A DNA stretch of 64,000 nt from MED-G105 sp039814575 (GCA_039814575.1 JBCCAY010000018.1:1-64000); one strand, 5' to 3'. Numbered from the stretch's first letter, positions 9,148 to 17,610 are shown. The notes: generated by a model not told the origin, from the letters alone. Made by a program: numbers and translations.

Positions 9148-9176
9148 GTGCGCGAGCGTTTTATCACTAAGAGCAT

Positions 9177-9590
9177 TTACTGACTTGTTTGATCGCCGTC
9201 GCGTCCGTCGATTATAACGCCGAGCGGCGCGGCGCAATTCTTTATAATTTGCGCCTTAATACCGTACACGTCGTTTAAGCGTTCCGCGGTCAGGGTCTCA
9301 CTCGGTGTTCCGTCTGCGATGATCTGACCTTCTTTCATCCAAAGAATGCGATCGGCGTATTGGGCGGAGAGGTCGGTGACCGTAGCGTCGTTGACGGAAG
9401 TTGTTCCGCTTTGCGGCGCCATCCTTCCTACCAATGCGCGCAGGAGCGTGGATTTTCCCGCGCCGTTCGGACCGAGTAGGGCGACGCATTCCCCCGGCTG
9501 GACGGTGAGCGACGCATCCTCGACGAGGACGCGCCCTTCAATTTCAATAGTGAGGGCTTCGGCGACGAGACCATTTTGAGCTTCGGTCAT
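9177..9590 (-). pseudogene. btuD: B12 ABC transporter ATPase (BtuD-like), internal in-frame deletion
   Basis: The frame is open for only 137 residues against about 250 in the family. The start is normal: Walker A GPNGAGKST lies at about 40-48. After VNDATVTDLSA the sequence jumps to QYADRILWMKEGQIIADG, which is the conserved region following the switch His in FecE/BtuD proteins. About 100-110 residues are missing, including the Q-loop, LSGGQ signature, Walker B, D-loop and H-loop. The reading frame is kept, so a short protein could be made, but it cannot hydrolyse ATP by the known mechanism. The ATG at 9590 overlaps the ancestral stop of the permease gene. This is the last gene of the riboswitch-controlled btu operon. 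Confidence 0.85.
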
Positions 9591-10567
9591 TGTTCCGTTC
9601 CCGCGGTGCGATGACGGTCAAGGGCGATTCAGATAAACACCGGCGCGCCTATCAGTGTCGCAAGGACGCCGAGCTTAAGCTCCGTGTGGGTTGGAATAAT
9701 TCGCACGCCGATATCAGTAAGAACAAGCAATAGACCGCCGAGAAGTGCGGCGGGAACGATGCTGCGGCCGGGATCATGGGCGACGAACGGGCGGACGATA
9801 TGCGGCGCCACGACGCCGACGAACCCTATCGCGCCGGCGAGCGATGCGCCGATGACGATTGATAGGCGTAATCGCTGCAAGTCGACGCCGAGGCCGAAAG
9901 CGGCTTCCTCACCAAGCGTCATTACGGCGAGCTCTTGTCGGCGTAGGAACAAAATACCAAGCCCAAGGCCGATGAGCGGCGCTGATAAAGCGATTTCACG
10001 CAGGCTGCGATTGGCGACGGAGCCGAGCATCCACGTCACCATGTCGCACAGGGAAAAGGGGTTCGGCGCTAAGTTCATGAGAAGGCTCGTCAGCGCGCCG
10101 GCGACGCTTGAAAGACCGACGCCCAATAAAATAAGTACAAGGATCGATGAGATGCGCACCGCCGCCAGTGCGATAATGCCTGCCGCTAATCCAGCGCCCG
10201 CGACGGCGGCCAGCGGCAGCGCCAAAGGAAAAGCGGCCGCGAGCCCATAATAAAGCGCGCCCGTGGCGGCGAGCGCCGCCATGGGAGAGATGCCGAGAAC
10301 GCCGGGGCCCGCGAGGGGATTGCGCAGGAGGCCTTGCAGTGCCGCGCCAGCCCCGCCGAGGACGGCCCCCACCAAATAAGCGGCGAGCGCGCGGGGTAGG
10401 CGAATAGCGTGGACGATTAATTGGTCCTCTGATGAGCCAAATCCACAGAGCGCGGCGAGAACGTCTGCTGGCGACAGCGCCGACGGGCCAATAAGGCATG
10501 CGGCGAATAGGGCGACGCCGCCGGCGATCGCTAAAAGCGCTGATATGCTGGGCCGTCGCGCTGTCAT
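9587..10567 (-). pseudogene. btuC: B12/siderophore-type ABC permease (BtuC/FecCD), premature TGA near the C-terminus
   Basis: This FecCD-family permease has about nine to ten membrane helices and family motifs such as RLPRALAAYLVGA, GLLRNPLAGPGVLG and GFVGVVAPHIVR. The frame stops with TGA at 9629-9631, right after LIGAPVFI. Relatives have a conserved Trp here (GAPFFLW). Reading the TGA as a one-base change from TGG gives 13 more codons (I-A-L-D-R-H-R...) ending at 9587 in an ATGA overlap with the ATPase start, the usual coupled arrangement. That strongly suggests a recent nonsense mutation. The 312-residue product lacks only the short tail, so partial activity is possible. The start ATG at 10567 overlaps the btuF stop. 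Confidence 0.78.
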
Positions 10568-11538
10568 GGCGCTGCGCTTGTGTTATGGGCGAGCGCCAGC
10601 GCTTCGACGGCGTTGACGGCGAACCAAGCGGTGCAGGCGAGAAAGGCGGAGTCGATTTCGGCGACGGCGTCTGTTTGCAGAAGTGCCCGCGCTAAGGGGT
10701 GGCGCGCCGCCGTCCAGGCGTCAGTGGCGTGATCTTTTGAATCGAAGAACGCTACGGCTGTGCGGTCTGGCGCTTGCCGGGCGAGCCGCTCAAGCGGCAA
10801 AGCCCGCCAGCCGGGGCGTTGCTCGTAATTCTTGTGGCCTGCAGCGAGGAAGATCTCATGGATAAAAGAACCGGGTCCGGAGGTAACGCCGCCCGGCGTC
10901 ATATAGAGGTGGCGCAAGGGCGCCCGCGCGGCATTGCGTGCGTTCGCGAGACGCGTATCCATTTGTATGGTGACCGTTTCGGCGGACGCGCGTCGGTCGA
11001 GCGCATCGGCTGTAACGCGCATCGCGTGGCGTACGCCCTCAAAGTCTACCGCATAGGGAATCTGCAAGACGGGCACGCCGAGGCGTTCGAAGAAGGCGAG
11101 GGCGTTGGGTCCGCCGCCATAGGTGCGCACGATAAGATCGGGTTTTAGGGCGATCACCGCTTCAGCATTAGCTTGCAATTTGGGGAAATCGCGGGCGCGT
11201 TCACGAAAATAGGAGTAGCTCGCTTCGGCGTCGGGCGACACGGCGAGGATATCGCCGGTATCGGCGAGACCTAGAACATATTGATCGGCGCACTAGTCGA
11301 GACTGACAATTCGAGAGGGCCCCTGTTGAGAAGACCAGTGTCTAGAGGGCCCGTGTCGAAAGGGGCCATGTCGAGAGAGTCCGTGCGCCTCGTTCGCTTT
11401 GTCGAGAGCGGACTTGTTTTGTTGAACGGCGCGCTGAGTGTCGGCCTTGCCGCAGCTCATGAGGGCGCCGATCCAAAGTGCGGCGTATGCCAGGGTTGAA
11501 AGGCGGCGCATCCAAGACTGTCGATGCGCCGCCATCAT
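10564..11538 (-). pseudogene. btuF: Periplasmic B12-binding lipoprotein (BtuF-like) split by an in-frame TAG
   Basis: Two adjoining frames in the same phase form one BtuF-like gene broken by TAG at 11293-11295. Upstream is a lipoprotein signal peptide (MRRLSTLAYAALWIGALMSC, probable start 11511), a linker with GPSRH repeats, and RIVSLD. Immediately after the TAG come CADQYVLGLADTGDILAVSP and the rest of the substrate-binding fold (ALKPDLIV, FFERLGVPVLQIP, GSFIHEIFLAAG). Relatives read RIVSLN/D-L-CADQ, so the stop replaces one residue, probably Leu. A GTG at 11241 could restart a 225-residue fragment, but this would lack the export signal. The gene follows btuB by a few bases and overlaps btuC. 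Confidence 0.85.
11312..11386 (-). repeat. Five degenerate 15-bp tandem repeats in the btuF linker
   Basis: Units start at 11312, 11327, 11342, 11357 and 11372, each close to CGAGAGGGCCC-TGT on the plus strand. On the coding (minus) strand each encodes a five-residue unit near G-P-S-R-H, between the lipoprotein signal peptide and the binding domain. The copies have already diverged, so this is an older slippage expansion. Confidence 0.75.
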
Positions 11539-11541
11539 CAG

Positions 11542-13416
11542 TTACCGGATCTCGATGCCTGCGAAAACGCCTGCGCCCTGTTGGAAGAAGCCGAAGACGT
11601 CCGTCGTCGTCTCATCGAGGAGGTTCTCTCCGCGCAAGGTGACGGAAATCCGCTCGGTCACCGGAACGGCGGCCGTCGCTGAGAGGAGAACATAACGATC
11701 AAGCACGACGCGCTCAAACGTTGCGAAGTTCGTGTCTCGTTGCTGTCCCACATAATCAGCGGCGATACTGACGCGCAGGCCTTCTTGGTCGGGCGAGCGC
11801 CAATTAACGGCGAGGCTTGCGGTGTTCGCCGGCACGCGGACTTCGTCGGTTCCGCCGTCATCGGTGGAGTTCACGTGGGAGTAAGCGCCCGTAACCGTCA
11901 CCCAGTCAGTCGCATGCCAAGAGCCGGCGAACTCGACGCCGTCGCGTCCGCTTTCGCCGGCGCGGTTCGCCGGGCTAGACGTGAAGTCGGCGTTGAATTG
12001 GGTGAAGATCTCATTCTCCAATTCGGCGTTGAAATAGGTGACGGAAACGTCCACCGGTCCGACGCCATAGTCAACGCCCGCCTCATAGCTGAAGGATTCT
12101 TCCGGCACGAGGTCCGGATTGCCAACAAAGAAGCTTGGAAAGAAGCCAAAAAGCTCTGTGAACGTTGGGTTCTTCACGCCTTCGCCGACACTCGCGCGGA
12201 CTTTCAAGCTGTCCGCCAGGGCGAAAGCGCCGCCGACGCGCCATGTTACGGCGTTGTCAAAGGCGCCGTCATTATCGTCATGGCGAATGGAGGCGTTGAG
12301 CGCCGCCGGACCAAAGATCATTTGCGCTTCGCCAGCAACGCCGATCGTTTGGAACGACTGTTCTTGGCTGGAAGCGGGATCGGCGATGCGCTCATAGTTT
12401 TCGTCTTCGAAGTCAACGAGGCCGCTCAAAGTGATCGAACCGTCGTCGAGATCGAACGTCTTAGACGGGCTATAGATCGCTTTGATCCGGTCACCGATGG
12501 TTTCCGCCGGAAAAGCGTCGAACGTCTCGCGGCGCACCGTGCCGTAACTCGCCCGGACGAGGTGGTCTAACCCGATCGCTTCGCCGTTCAGCGCCGCGCC
12601 GAATGTCCATTGCCGTGCTTCGCCCCGATCATCCGTGCTGACGAGGCCGCCGTCCACTGCGCCGCCGGCGTCCGTTTCGACTTCATTGTAACTGAACCGC
12701 GCCAGCCCCGATAAGTTCCAGCCGTCGGGAAGGGCGCGTCGGCCTGAGATGACGCCGGAATATGACTTAGAGCCGTCGCGCTCGCCGTCGCGGCCCGCCG
12801 TGTCGACGCCGTCCGTCGTGAAAGCCGAGCCCATGATGGTGACGCCATTTGCTGCGTCGCTGAAGCCGTAACGGCCGCGGGCGTTGGCGGTGCCGCGTGA
12901 TCCGCCTTCAGCGGCGAGAAAAGCGCCGGGCGCAGCCGTTGAGGTAATATTGATAACGCCGCCGATGGCGTCTGATCCGTATAGGGCGGATTGTTCGCCG
13001 CGTAGGGTTTCAATCCGTGAGGCGTCGACGCCGGCCCATAGGCCAAAGTCGGTTTCGCCGCCGATGGGATCGGAAATCTCGATGCCGTCGAGCAAGACGA
13101 GCGTGTGGTTGGCTTCCGCGCCGCGGATGCGCACTTGCGTCAGACCGCCTTGCGCACCGCTCCGCGAGACGCCGAGGCCCGGAACTGCCCGCAACTGATC
13201 GACCAAGTAAGGCGCGGCGCGCACTTGCAGGTCGTCCGCCGTCAGCACCGTGACGCTGGAAGCGACCGCGTCAACGGGGGTAGGGCGAAAGCCGACGACG
13301 GTGATGACGTCGGTGTCGTCTGCCAATGCAAGCGAGAGGCTCGTCGCGGCGACGGCGCCGCTTGCGACAAGCAAGCGCTTAAGCGTTTTCAAGGAAGGCT
13401 TCGTCGTAAAAGACAT
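11542..13416 (-). CDS. btuB: TonB-dependent vitamin B12 receptor (BtuB-like)
   Basis: This is a 624-residue outer-membrane receptor from the ATG at 13416, which has AAGGAGACC upstream. An in-frame codon at 13467 would add 17 residues ahead of the signal peptide. After a signal peptide ending near LALA comes a TonB-box-like DVITVVGFR, the plug (RAVPGLGVSRSGAQGG, VRIRGAEANHTLVLLDGIE) and a 22-strand-type barrel. Placement directly under a cobalamin riboswitch supports corrinoids as substrate. The last residues are AGIEIR, lacking the aromatic end usual for barrels. It is the first gene of the btuB-F-C-D operon, and the only one that looks intact. Confidence 0.88.
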   Translation of the reverse strand: MSFTTKPSLKTLKRLLVASGAVAATSLSLALADDTDVITVVGFRPTPVDAVASSVTVLTADDLQVRAAPYLVDQLRAVPGLGVSRSGAQGGLTQVRIRGAEANHTLVLLDGIEISDPIGGETDFGLWAGVDASRIETLRGEQSALYGSDAIGGVINITSTAAPGAFLAAEGGSRGTANARGRYGFSDAANGVTIMGSAFTTDGVDTAGRDGERDGSKSYSGVISGRRALPDGWNLSGLARFSYNEVETDAGGAVDGGLVSTDDRGEARQWTFGAALNGEAIGLDHLVRASYGTVRRETFDAFPAETIGDRIKAIYSPSKTFDLDDGSITLSGLVDFEDENYERIADPASSQEQSFQTIGVAGEAQMIFGPAALNASIRHDDNDGAFDNAVTWRVGGAFALADSLKVRASVGEGVKNPTFTELFGFFPSFFVGNPDLVPEESFSYEAGVDYGVGPVDVSVTYFNAELENEIFTQFNADFTSSPANRAGESGRDGVEFAGSWHATDWVTVTGAYSHVNSTDDGGTDEVRVPANTASLAVNWRSPDQEGLRVSIAADYVGQQRDTNFATFERVVLDRYVLLSATAAVPVTERISVTLRGENLLDETTTDVFGFFQQGAGVFAGIEIR

Positions 13417-13481
13417 TTTATGTCGGTCTCCTTTGACCGCGCTAATCCATGCGCGGCGCAACAACAAAATTGCTGATCGTT

Positions 13482-13500
13482 CACGGCGTTTATCGCCGTG
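13482..13500 (-). promoter_or_regulatory. Hairpin between cobalamin riboswitch and btuB
   Basis: CACGGCG and CGCCGTG form a 7-bp stem with a five-base loop, in the leader between the riboswitch and the btuB ribosome binding site. A short AT-rich run follows in the transcript, but no clear poly-U. It may be the expression platform. Confidence 0.4.
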
Positions 13501-13599
13501 GACGGATCAACGGGTTACGGGTGTCGTTACAAAGGAGGTCGTATGCGACGGCCTGGTCCTGTCCCTGCGGCTATTCCCGGCCGGTGGACGAACGACGCG

Positions 13600-13786
13600 A
13601 CGGTAGGTCTCCTGGCTGACTGGTCAATGCGTTGGGCCGCCTTCCCAGAGACGTGAGTGGCGCGAGGCTTCGCGTCATCTCTCTCCAGTGGCTTTAAATT
13701 GCCGTCCGCTCGCAGCTGACAGTTGCGGGTACAGCCCCGGATTTTCACCGGGTTCCCTCTTAGCCGCGATCAAGTGGCGCCGCCTG
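13600..13786 (-). ncRNA. Cobalamin riboswitch (B12 element)
   Basis: On the minus strand, in order, the leader holds a GGTGAAAATCC-type core followed by the GCTGTACCCGCAACTGT stretch. Then comes GCCACT with a downstream GGGAAGGC, and the B12 box CAGTCAGCCAGGAGACC just above 13600. These are the conserved blocks of the AdoCbl-class riboswitch in the right order and spacing. It lies in the 5' leader of btuB, about 190 bases before the start codon, so it should repress the operon when adenosylcobalamin is plentiful. Confidence 0.93.
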
Positions 13787-13860
13787 AAATGATTAACGGA
13801 AAACGAAAACGCCTGTGTCAATCGACCGCGGGCGCAGCATGAGTCGCAGGCCGTTTCAGC

Positions 13861-14397
13861 TTATGGTTGGGGCTCGTCCTCGAGCGTTGGGCCATCAGGA
13901 CGGGTGGCGATAAAGGTGGCGCTCATGCTGAGGACGACGACTTGGCATGCGAGCGCCATCGTTGAGACGCCCATAAGGAGGCTGATCACCGGCGTCGCCG
14001 CGATGACGAGGAGGGCCGAGCGCTTGGCGGCCGGCGATATTGCGCCATGACGGCGCCAGTTCTCGATGAGCGTGCCGAACTGCTTGTGGTTGATGAGCCA
14101 GGCGTGAAGGCGCGGCGAAGAGCGGGCGAAGCAAAATGTCGCCAAGAGCAAGAACGGCGTCGTCGGCAATAGTGGCAGGGCCGCGCCGATAAACCCCAAA
14201 CCAACGCAGACTAAGCCGCCCACATAATAAAGCGCGCGGCTTGTTTTCCCGAGTGCTTCAGCGGTCTTTGGACTTTTAAGGGGGCAAGAAACACCCGCTT
14301 GCGACGCGCTTTGCGATCCGCTGCGGGCGTCGGACGTCGTGTCCTGAGCCTTCGCCGATAAGGGCGTTTCAAATTGTTGAGCGGTCGCCGTAACCAT
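13861..14397 (-). CDS. DUF454 (YbaN-family) inner-membrane protein
   Basis: This protein has about 178 residues from the ATG at 14397; an upstream in-frame start at 14421 is possible. The first 55 residues are polar and look disordered. The membrane part carries the DUF454 signature GFIGAALPLLPTTPFLLLATFCFARSS (shown in part as LPLLPTTPF) followed by WLINHKQFG and a final pair of helices. The molecular role of the family is unknown. It often sits near respiratory or haem genes in proteobacteria, which fits the neighbouring ompW-hemN-fnr-cco block. It is co-directional with ompW, 140 bp downstream of it. Confidence 0.75.
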   Translation of the reverse strand: MVTATAQQFETPLSAKAQDTTSDARSGSQSASQAGVSCPLKSPKTAEALGKTSRALYYVGGLVCVGLGFIGAALPLLPTTPFLLLATFCFARSSPRLHAWLINHKQFGTLIENWRRHGAISPAAKRSALLVIAATPVISLLMGVSTMALACQVVVLSMSATFIATRPDGPTLEDEPQP

Positions 14398-14539
14398 GAT
14401 GCACCTGCGCGTCATTCTCATTTAGCGGCTTTTGGCCGCCTGGGTCCAGCGCAAAGTGTCGGTGAGGAGGCTTACCGTTCGGTTACGGAGCCGGCGATAG
14501 GGCTCCATAACGGCTGTTAAAGGCTTGTGATTCAGCGGT

Positions 14540-15199
14540 TTAGAACCGCATGCCGAAGCCGATGCCTGCGACAATTGGGTCGAGGTCGATCTCGACGGTA
14601 TTGATCCCGCCATCGGTGATGAGCGACGCGGTGGTGTCGATCTGGATATATTTGACGTCCGCGTTCAAGAAGATTTTGTCCGTGAGGTCGAAATCAACGC
14701 CGAGTTGGTAGGCGACGCCGACGCTGTCGTCGACCTCGACCGCCGTCGGTCCGATGGCGTCGACCAAAGCGGGCGTTGCTTCTTCATCATAAAAGATCGT
14801 GTAGTTGACGCCGACGCCCGCATACGGACGGATCGAACCGGCCGGATTGAAATGGTATTGCAGCGTTAAGGTCGGCGGCAGCACCATCAGTTCCGCGATT
14901 TCGCCGAGCCCTTCCAAAGCGCCTTCGCCGCTCACATCGTGCGGCGTCGTCGCTAAGATAAGCTCTGCACCAATATTATCCGTCAAGAAATAAGTGAAAT
15001 CGAGCTCCGGCATGACGGCGTTGTCGACGGATACCGAGCCGGTAAGAAAATCGGGCGTTACAGGGCCGGCCTCTTCCGTTGGCGCAACCACGATCCCGCG
15101 CAAACGCACAAGCCAATCGCCTTGTTCGGCGGCGGCTGTCACCGGCGTTAGGACAGCACACGATAGGAGGGCGGCGGCGAAAGAATTGATACGGGCCAT
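14540..15199 (-). CDS. ompW: OmpW-family outer membrane protein
   Basis: This is a 219-residue, eight-stranded barrel protein with a signal peptide (MARINSFAAALLSCAVLTPVTAAA). AGGGGAAGC lies just before the ATG at 15199, which decides the start over 15247. The family signature is present as PPTLTLQYHFNPAGSIRPYAG and GVNYTIFYDEE, and the protein ends in the barrel-assembly Phe (GFGMRF). OmpW proteins let small hydrophobic compounds through the outer membrane and are commonly induced by FNR-type regulators under low oxygen. An FNR-like box (15300-15313) lies about 100 bp upstream, shared with the divergent hemN, so low-oxygen control is likely here too. Confidence 0.88.
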   Translation of the reverse strand: MARINSFAAALLSCAVLTPVTAAAEQGDWLVRLRGIVVAPTEEAGPVTPDFLTGSVSVDNAVMPELDFTYFLTDNIGAELILATTPHDVSGEGALEGLGEIAELMVLPPTLTLQYHFNPAGSIRPYAGVGVNYTIFYDEEATPALVDAIGPTAVEVDDSVGVAYQLGVDFDLTDKIFLNADVKYIQIDTTASLITDGGINTVEIDLDPIVAGIGFGMRF

Positions 15200-15299
15200 T
15201 GGAGCTTCCCCTTTCATTGCGAGAGCGATCTCGTTCCTCTGGGACATCGATCTCTGAGTGAACCGTGTTCTTTCGATGCGCCCGGTACGGTTGGAAATT

Positions 15300-15313
15300 T
15301 TGATCTAGGTCAC
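15300..15313. promoter_or_regulatory. FNR/FixK-type box between ompW and hemN
   Basis: TTGATCTAGGTCAC matches the FNR/Anr palindrome TTGAT-N4-ATCAA in the left half and partly in the right (GTCAC). Its position would place an activated start near 15348 for hemN and near 15265 for ompW. The fnr gene lies about 1.5 kb away. Confidence 0.55.
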
Positions 15314-15371
15314 GGGGTAGGGTGCAAAGCAGCAAAATTGTGCGATTTCTTCTTTGCGGCCGATTTCAAAT

Positions 15372-15385
15372 TTGATCCACGTCAT
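15372..15385. promoter_or_regulatory. Second FNR-type box upstream of hemN
   Basis: TTGATCCACGTCAT is a second FNR-like half-conserved palindrome, about 35 bp before the chosen hemN start at 15420. Its presence argues that the upstream in-frame codons (15354, 15384) are not translated. Confidence 0.45.
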
Positions 15386-15419
15386 GAACCGCCTCGATAA
15401 TCGCGCGAGGGTCCGGCCC

Positions 15420-16760
15420 ATGCGAAATTCATGGCGACATCATCTAGCCGCGAGAGCGCCGCGGTATACGAGCTATCCCTCGGCCTTGTTGTTCACCAAT
15501 GCGGTGGGCTCGGACGCTTATGCCGCTCGTCTGTCGGCGATCGCGCCCTATGAGCCGTTTTCCGTCTATGTGCATGTCCCGTTTTGTCATCGCCAATGCT
15601 GGTATTGCGGCTGCAATATGCGGGTGGAGAACAATTACGACCGGGCGCTTGACTATGTGTCGGCGCTTTTAAAGGAGATTGAGACCGTCGGCGCGTTACT
15701 GTCCGGGCGCGGGCGGCTCGTATCGCTGCATTTCGGCGGCGGCACGCCGAACTATCTTAATACAGATGATTTGGGGCGTATTCTCGACGCCGTTGAACTC
15801 GCCATGGGGCTGACCGACGACGCCACGCGCGCCATTGAACTCGACCCCCGCATGGTCGGGGAGCATGACTTAGATCGGCTGACGGCGCTCGGCTTCAACC
15901 GCGTCAGTATTGGCGTTCAAGATTTTGACCCTGACGTGCAGGCGGCGATTAATCGCGAGACGTCTTTTGAGACTGTCGAGCAGTGCGTGAGCGCGGCGCG
16001 GGCCGCGGCGCTCAATGATTTATCGTTCGATCTTCTTTATGGCTTGCCGCGACAGACGACGGCGTCGTTTTCGGAAACCATTGATAAAGTTCTAGCGCTG
16101 GCGCCGGAGCGGGCGGCTGTCTTCGGCTACGCCCATATGCCGAGCGTCTTGCCGCGCCAACGGCTGATTGATTCGGCCGACTTGCCGTCTCCAGCGGCGC
16201 GGGCGGCCCTTGCGGAACTCGCGGACAGGCGCTTTTGCGATGCCGGGTATCGGCGCGTTGGTTTTGACCATTACGCAAAGCCCGGCGCGCCGCTCGCCGA
16301 CGCCGCCCAAGCCGGGCGGTTGCGGCGCAATTTCCAAGGTTTCACCGAAGACGCGGCCGCGGCGATTATCGGGCTCGGCGCGTCGGCGGTGAGTTTCGTC
16401 GACGGGCTCTACGCCCAGAACGCTAAGAATATTGGCGCGTATAAAGAAATGTCGTCGGCTGGTGCGCTCGCCACCGAAAAAGGCTATGTGCGCACGCCGC
16501 GCGACCAGTTGTTCGCAGGCGTTTTCGAAGACTTGTTATGCGAGCGCCCGGCGGCCGTCGACAGCGCGCTTGATGCGCTTCCGAGCGAGCGGCGCGCGCG
16601 TGTCCTCGAACGGTTGCGCGCCTTGCAAGCTGACGGCGCGGTTGAGTGGGACGGTCACCACCTAAAACTCGCCGACGACGCTTGGCCGCTTGCGCGCAGC
16701 GTCGCCGCCTCGCTCGATCCCTACTGCGACGAAGAGGCGCTGTTCTCCGCAGCGCTGTGA
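15420..16760 (+). CDS. hemN: Oxygen-independent coproporphyrinogen III dehydrogenase
   Basis: HemN is a radical-SAM enzyme that converts coproporphyrinogen III to protoporphyrinogen IX without oxygen, for haem synthesis under low oxygen. The SAM/[4Fe-4S] motif CHRQCWYCGC shows the HemN-type CxxxCxxC plus the fourth Cys. FGGGTPNYL and GVQDFDPDVQ, and the family N-terminus RYTSYPSA, are present. I chose the ATG at 15420 (about 446 residues): GAGGG precedes it, RYTSYP then lies about 15 residues in, as in relatives, and the frame upstream runs through an FNR box. Haem for the cbb3 oxidase encoded downstream is the obvious use. Confidence 0.92.
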   Translation: MRNSWRHHLAARAPRYTSYPSALLFTNAVGSDAYAARLSAIAPYEPFSVYVHVPFCHRQCWYCGCNMRVENNYDRALDYVSALLKEIETVGALLSGRGRLVSLHFGGGTPNYLNTDDLGRILDAVELAMGLTDDATRAIELDPRMVGEHDLDRLTALGFNRVSIGVQDFDPDVQAAINRETSFETVEQCVSAARAAALNDLSFDLLYGLPRQTTASFSETIDKVLALAPERAAVFGYAHMPSVLPRQRLIDSADLPSPAARAALAELADRRFCDAGYRRVGFDHYAKPGAPLADAAQAGRLRRNFQGFTEDAAAAIIGLGASAVSFVDGLYAQNAKNIGAYKEMSSAGALATEKGYVRTPRDQLFAGVFEDLLCERPAAVDSALDALPSERRARVLERLRALQADGAVEWDGHHLKLADDAWPLARSVAASLDPYCDEEALFSAAL

Positions 16761-16845
16761 GCCGCCTTTTGAGGGCTTTTTCAATCAAAGGTCTAATGTT
16801 CTTTAGGTGGCGTCCGGGTAACGGGCGGTGTATTTCACTGTGGTG

Positions 16846-17586
16846 ATGGACGAACCGACAGATATCGATATCAACGACCGCGAGGGCCTGCGCGTTCCTA
16901 ACGAATGCGCTGTGTCGCGCACCGCGCGTCCGTCCTCGTGCGAGCTGTGCGCGGTTCGTGAGAATTCGATCTGCGCCGATTTAGGCCCGCGCGAACTCGC
17001 CCATGTGGATAAGGTGATGGCGCGACGCACGGTTCCGAAGAACAAGGCGATCCTGATGGAAGGGGAGCCGAATGACAGCCTCTTCGTCGTGGTGCGTGGA
17101 AGTTTCCGCTTGTCGAAACTTCTAGAAGATGGTCGGCGCCAGGTGACGGGTTTTCTATTCGACGGCGACTTTGTTGGCGTACGCCGTACCGATGAAAGCG
17201 CTTATACGGCAGAAGCGCTGGAAGAGAGCTATGTCTGCCATTTCCCGCATCAGTATTTGGATGAAATCGCGGACACCTCGCCGGGCGTTAAGGACCGTCT
17301 GATCGCGCGCGGACAGACCGAATACCATAAAGCGCAAGATCACATCGTTCTGCTCGGAAAGAAGACGGCTGAAGAACGCGTTGAGAGCTTTATCCATTTG
17401 CTGGACACGGCGATTGGTGAAGATCTCGAAACTGGCCTCCGGCGTGTGCCTTTGCCGATGCCGCGCCAGGATATCGCTGATTATCTCGGCCTTCGCTTGG
17501 AAACTTTGAGCCGCACCCTGACGGCGCTGAAGAAAAAAGGCGTCCTCAGCGAGCTGAAGCGCAATGCGGTCGTATTGCCTGGATAG
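16846..17586 (+). CDS. fnrL: FNR/FnrL-type oxygen-responsive transcription regulator
   Basis: This Crp/Fnr-family activator has about 246 residues from the ATG at 16846 (16828 is an alternative). The N-terminal Cys cluster CELCAVRENSIC plus a further Cys in ESYVCHF supply the four ligands expected for an oxygen-labile [4Fe-4S] cluster. A cNMP-type beta-roll (GEPNDSLFVVVRGSFRL), a dimerisation helix and a winged HTH follow. The recognition helix PRQDIADYLGLRLETLSRTL carries the E--SR residues that read TTGAT. Boxes of that type lie before ompW/hemN and before ccoN, so these are likely direct targets. Confidence 0.92.
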   Translation: MDEPTDIDINDREGLRVPNECAVSRTARPSSCELCAVRENSICADLGPRELAHVDKVMARRTVPKNKAILMEGEPNDSLFVVVRGSFRLSKLLEDGRRQVTGFLFDGDFVGVRRTDESAYTAEALEESYVCHFPHQYLDEIADTSPGVKDRLIARGQTEYHKAQDHIVLLGKKTAEERVESFIHLLDTAIGEDLETGLRRVPLPMPRQDIADYLGLRLETLSRTLTALKKKGVLSELKRNAVVLPG

Positions 17587-17610
17587 CGCGGTGGGGCCGT
17601 CTTATTCGAC

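Noticed and set aside
10564..11241. Treating the 225-residue frame as a complete cytoplasmic B12-binding protein
   Set aside because: The missing N-terminus lies in the same phase just upstream, separated only by a TAG, and the conserved CADQ segment precedes the GTG.
13527..13748. 73-residue frame inside the cobalamin riboswitch
   Set aside because: The sequence is conserved RNA; the frame has no start signal and crosses the B12 box.
15354..15419. Starting HemN at 15354 or 15384
   Set aside because: These codons lie upstream of or within an FNR box and would add residues before the conserved RYTSYP opening that relatives lack.
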